Positions 62,600 through 64,000 of a stretch of 64,000 nt of DNA are shown piece after piece; within the stretch, counting starts at the first letter, position 1; every line of letters begins with the position of its first letter. The notes under the pieces are model-generated. The model was not told where the DNA came from. It saw only the letters and a program-made list of their open reading frames with translations, and did not search any database. The translations under genes were made by a program, and so were the position numbers. This DNA is from CAWIUB01 sp963839175 (lineage in GTDB: Bacteria > Actinomycetota > Actinomycetes > Mycobacteriales > Jatrophihabitantaceae), in the NCBI GenBank assembly GCA_963839175.1, contig CAWIUB010000041.1, forward strand, positions 42,880 to 106,879, read 5' to 3'.

Positions 62600-64000
62600 T
62601 TACCGCGACCAGATCTCGGGGTGCCGGTCCCGCCACGGTGCGGCGGCCTCGACCTGGGCGGCGAGCGCCAGCAGCGGGGCATCACCGGCTCGCCGGCCCA
62701 CGAGCATCATGCCGATCGGCAGTCCTTCCTCGCTCTGGTGCAGCGGCAGGGACACTGCCGGTTGCCCGGTCGTGTTGTAGATGGCGGTGAACGGGGTGAA
62801 TCGCTTCTGCCGCTCGAAGTCCTCGGCCGGGTCGCCGCCCTCGGTGAACCAGCCGATCGGACGGGGCAGCTGGGCGAGGGTCGGTGTCAACACCGCGTCG
62901 AGGTGCGCACTCGCCGCGATGCCCTGCCGGGCGTAGAGCCCGAGCATGCCGATGGCCTGCGCGTACTGGGGTCCGCTCACCGCAGCGCCCCGCGAGCGCA
63001 GATGGCGGGTGAGCGGACGCAGCTCCCTTCTCGCGCCGGGTCGATCGGCGCCGAGCAGGCAGCCACCGTCCATACCGACTCGAAGAAGGTGATCGCGTCC
63101 GGCGGAATGGGGGCGGTCACGTCGATGACCTCATGGCCGAGCCCGGCGAGCAGCGCGCTCGTCCGTTCCCATGCTGCGCGCACCTGCGGGTCGATCTCGC
63201 TCTCGATCGGCGAGTCGATGAAGCGGCCGATGCGCAGGCGTCCGGGCTCGCGGTCGCACCAGCCGAGGAACGTTTCGCCAGCTGGCAGCGGCGGCAACGG
63301 GTCCGGGTCACCCGGCTGCGGGATGGCCACCGCGTCCAGGAACGCCGCGGCGTCGCGGACCGTGCGGGCGAGCGGCCCGTACACCCCGAGCCGGGACGAG
63401 TCGATATCCAGCGGGCCGCGCGATACCCGGCCCCGCGGGGGCTTGAAGCCCACCAGGCCACAAACGCTGGCGGGAATGCGGATGGACCCTCCACCGTCGC
63501 TGCCCTGCGCGACCGGGACCAGCCCTGCCGCGACAGCGGCGGCGGCCCCACCGCTGGAACCGCCCGCCAGCCTGGTCGTGTCCCACGGGGTGCGGGCAGG
63601 CGGGCCGATACTCTGTCTCGGTGTAGCAGGGCAGGCCGAACTCCGGGGTGGCCGTCTTGCCGAGGCTGATCGTCCCCGCCGCGCGCAGCAGCTCCACCAC
63701 ATAGTCGTCTATCTCGGGCACGAAGTCCGTGAAGAGCGCGCGAGCCGAGCCTGGTGGGCACGCCCTGTGGTCAGGTTGAGGTCCTTGACCGCCGTGGGCA
63801 CGCCAAGCAGCGGCGGCAGCCGTGTCGGGGTCGTCGGCGCCGACGGCAGGTCACGCTCGGCCTGTTGGGCCTGCTCCCGCGCGGCCTCGGCCGTGACGGT
63901 GACGAACGCGCCGAGCTGGTCGTCGAGGCGGGCCACCCGGTCGAGCGCGTGCTCGACCAACTCGACCGGACTCACCTCGCGGCGCCGGACGGCGGCGGCG
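62600..64000 (-). pseudogene. Amidase-signature enzyme gene with multiple frameshifts (5' partial)
   Basis: Fragments in different frames spell one amidase: SPVELVEHALDRVARLDDQL and GVPTAVKDLNLTTG (catalytic Lys), DYVVELLRAAGTISLGKTAT, then AGGSSGGAAAAVAAGLVPVA (Gly/Ser motif) with GGGSIRIPASVCGLVGFKPP, and finally QYAQAIGMLGLYARQGIAAS to the TAA at 62600. At least four small indels separate them. The start lies beyond the window. Substrate unknown; the gene is probably inactive unless these are sequencing faults. Confidence 0.8.

Overview
The window is GC-rich chromosomal DNA from an actinobacterium (Actinomycetota). Support comes from the conserved gene blocks lepA/rpsT/holA/comEC/comEA/degV, gpgP-rsfS-nadD, obgE-proB, rplU-rpmA, folC-DUF4233-ndk and tig-clpP1-clpP2-clpX, from the mycobacterial-type gpgP next to rsfS, from DUF1707 and DUF5130 proteins, and from frequent GTG starts. 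A Frankia/Jatrophihabitans-like soil lineage would fit, but that is inference.

Layout. 1-7.3 kb: a 2H phosphoesterase, lepA, a small conserved protein, rpsT, holA and comEC. 7.32-17.60 kb: a roughly 10.3-kb integrated element that splits comEA from comEC. 17.6-26 kb: the truncated comEA, degV, leuS with a leucine leader-peptide attenuator, a TrmB/LuxR-like regulator with a (GTG)n polyvaline tract, gpgP, rsfS, nadD and a MOSC protein. 26-31 kb: a CPBP protease and a decayed inositol-type catabolic locus (LacI regulator with a palindromic operator, three gene stubs, intact iolB, a frameshifted aldolase, a semialdehyde dehydrogenase remnant). 31-39 kb: a TIGR03118 protein, a DUF1707 protein, proA, a membrane glycosyltransferase-like protein, proB, obgE, rpmA and rplU. 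39-50 kb: RNase E/G, the TIGR03936/TIGR03960 radical-SAM pair (the latter frameshifted), ndk, DUF4233, folC and valS. 50-64 kb: a GNAT, a DUF559 pseudogene, clpX, clpP2, clpP1, a lipoprotein, tig, tRNA-Pro(TGG), tRNA-Gly(TCC), rpiB, a peroxiredoxin, pepN, small membrane proteins and a multiply frameshifted amidase.

The most interesting region is the element in comEA. It looks like a compact phage satellite. It carries a large serine integrase beside one end, an AAA/SF3-like replication ATPase, an orphan MT-A70 adenine methyltransferase, a P27-type small terminase and an HK97-type prohead protease. I see no large terminase, portal, major capsid, tail or lysis gene. Most of the minus-strand genes form a chain of 1-8 bp stop/start overlaps. 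Both junctions can be read: the last 12 codons of comEA (SKFATLRPLVTV-stop) lie at 7285-7326, immediately upstream of comEC, while the resident comEA now ends in VM-stop supplied by the element. Joining the two junctions rebuilds an intact comEA-comEC overlap (GTGA) and an attP with strong dyad symmetry. The arrangement recalls the serine-integrase prophage in Listeria comK, with a DNA-uptake gene as the target. The element seems partly decayed: an IS1182-family element (CTAG duplication) interrupts its small HTH gene, and the integrase frame has no ordinary start codon before the catalytic serine.

Outside the element several non-essential genes are broken while the long essential genes are intact. 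This suggests real decay, although sequencing error cannot be excluded from one sequence.
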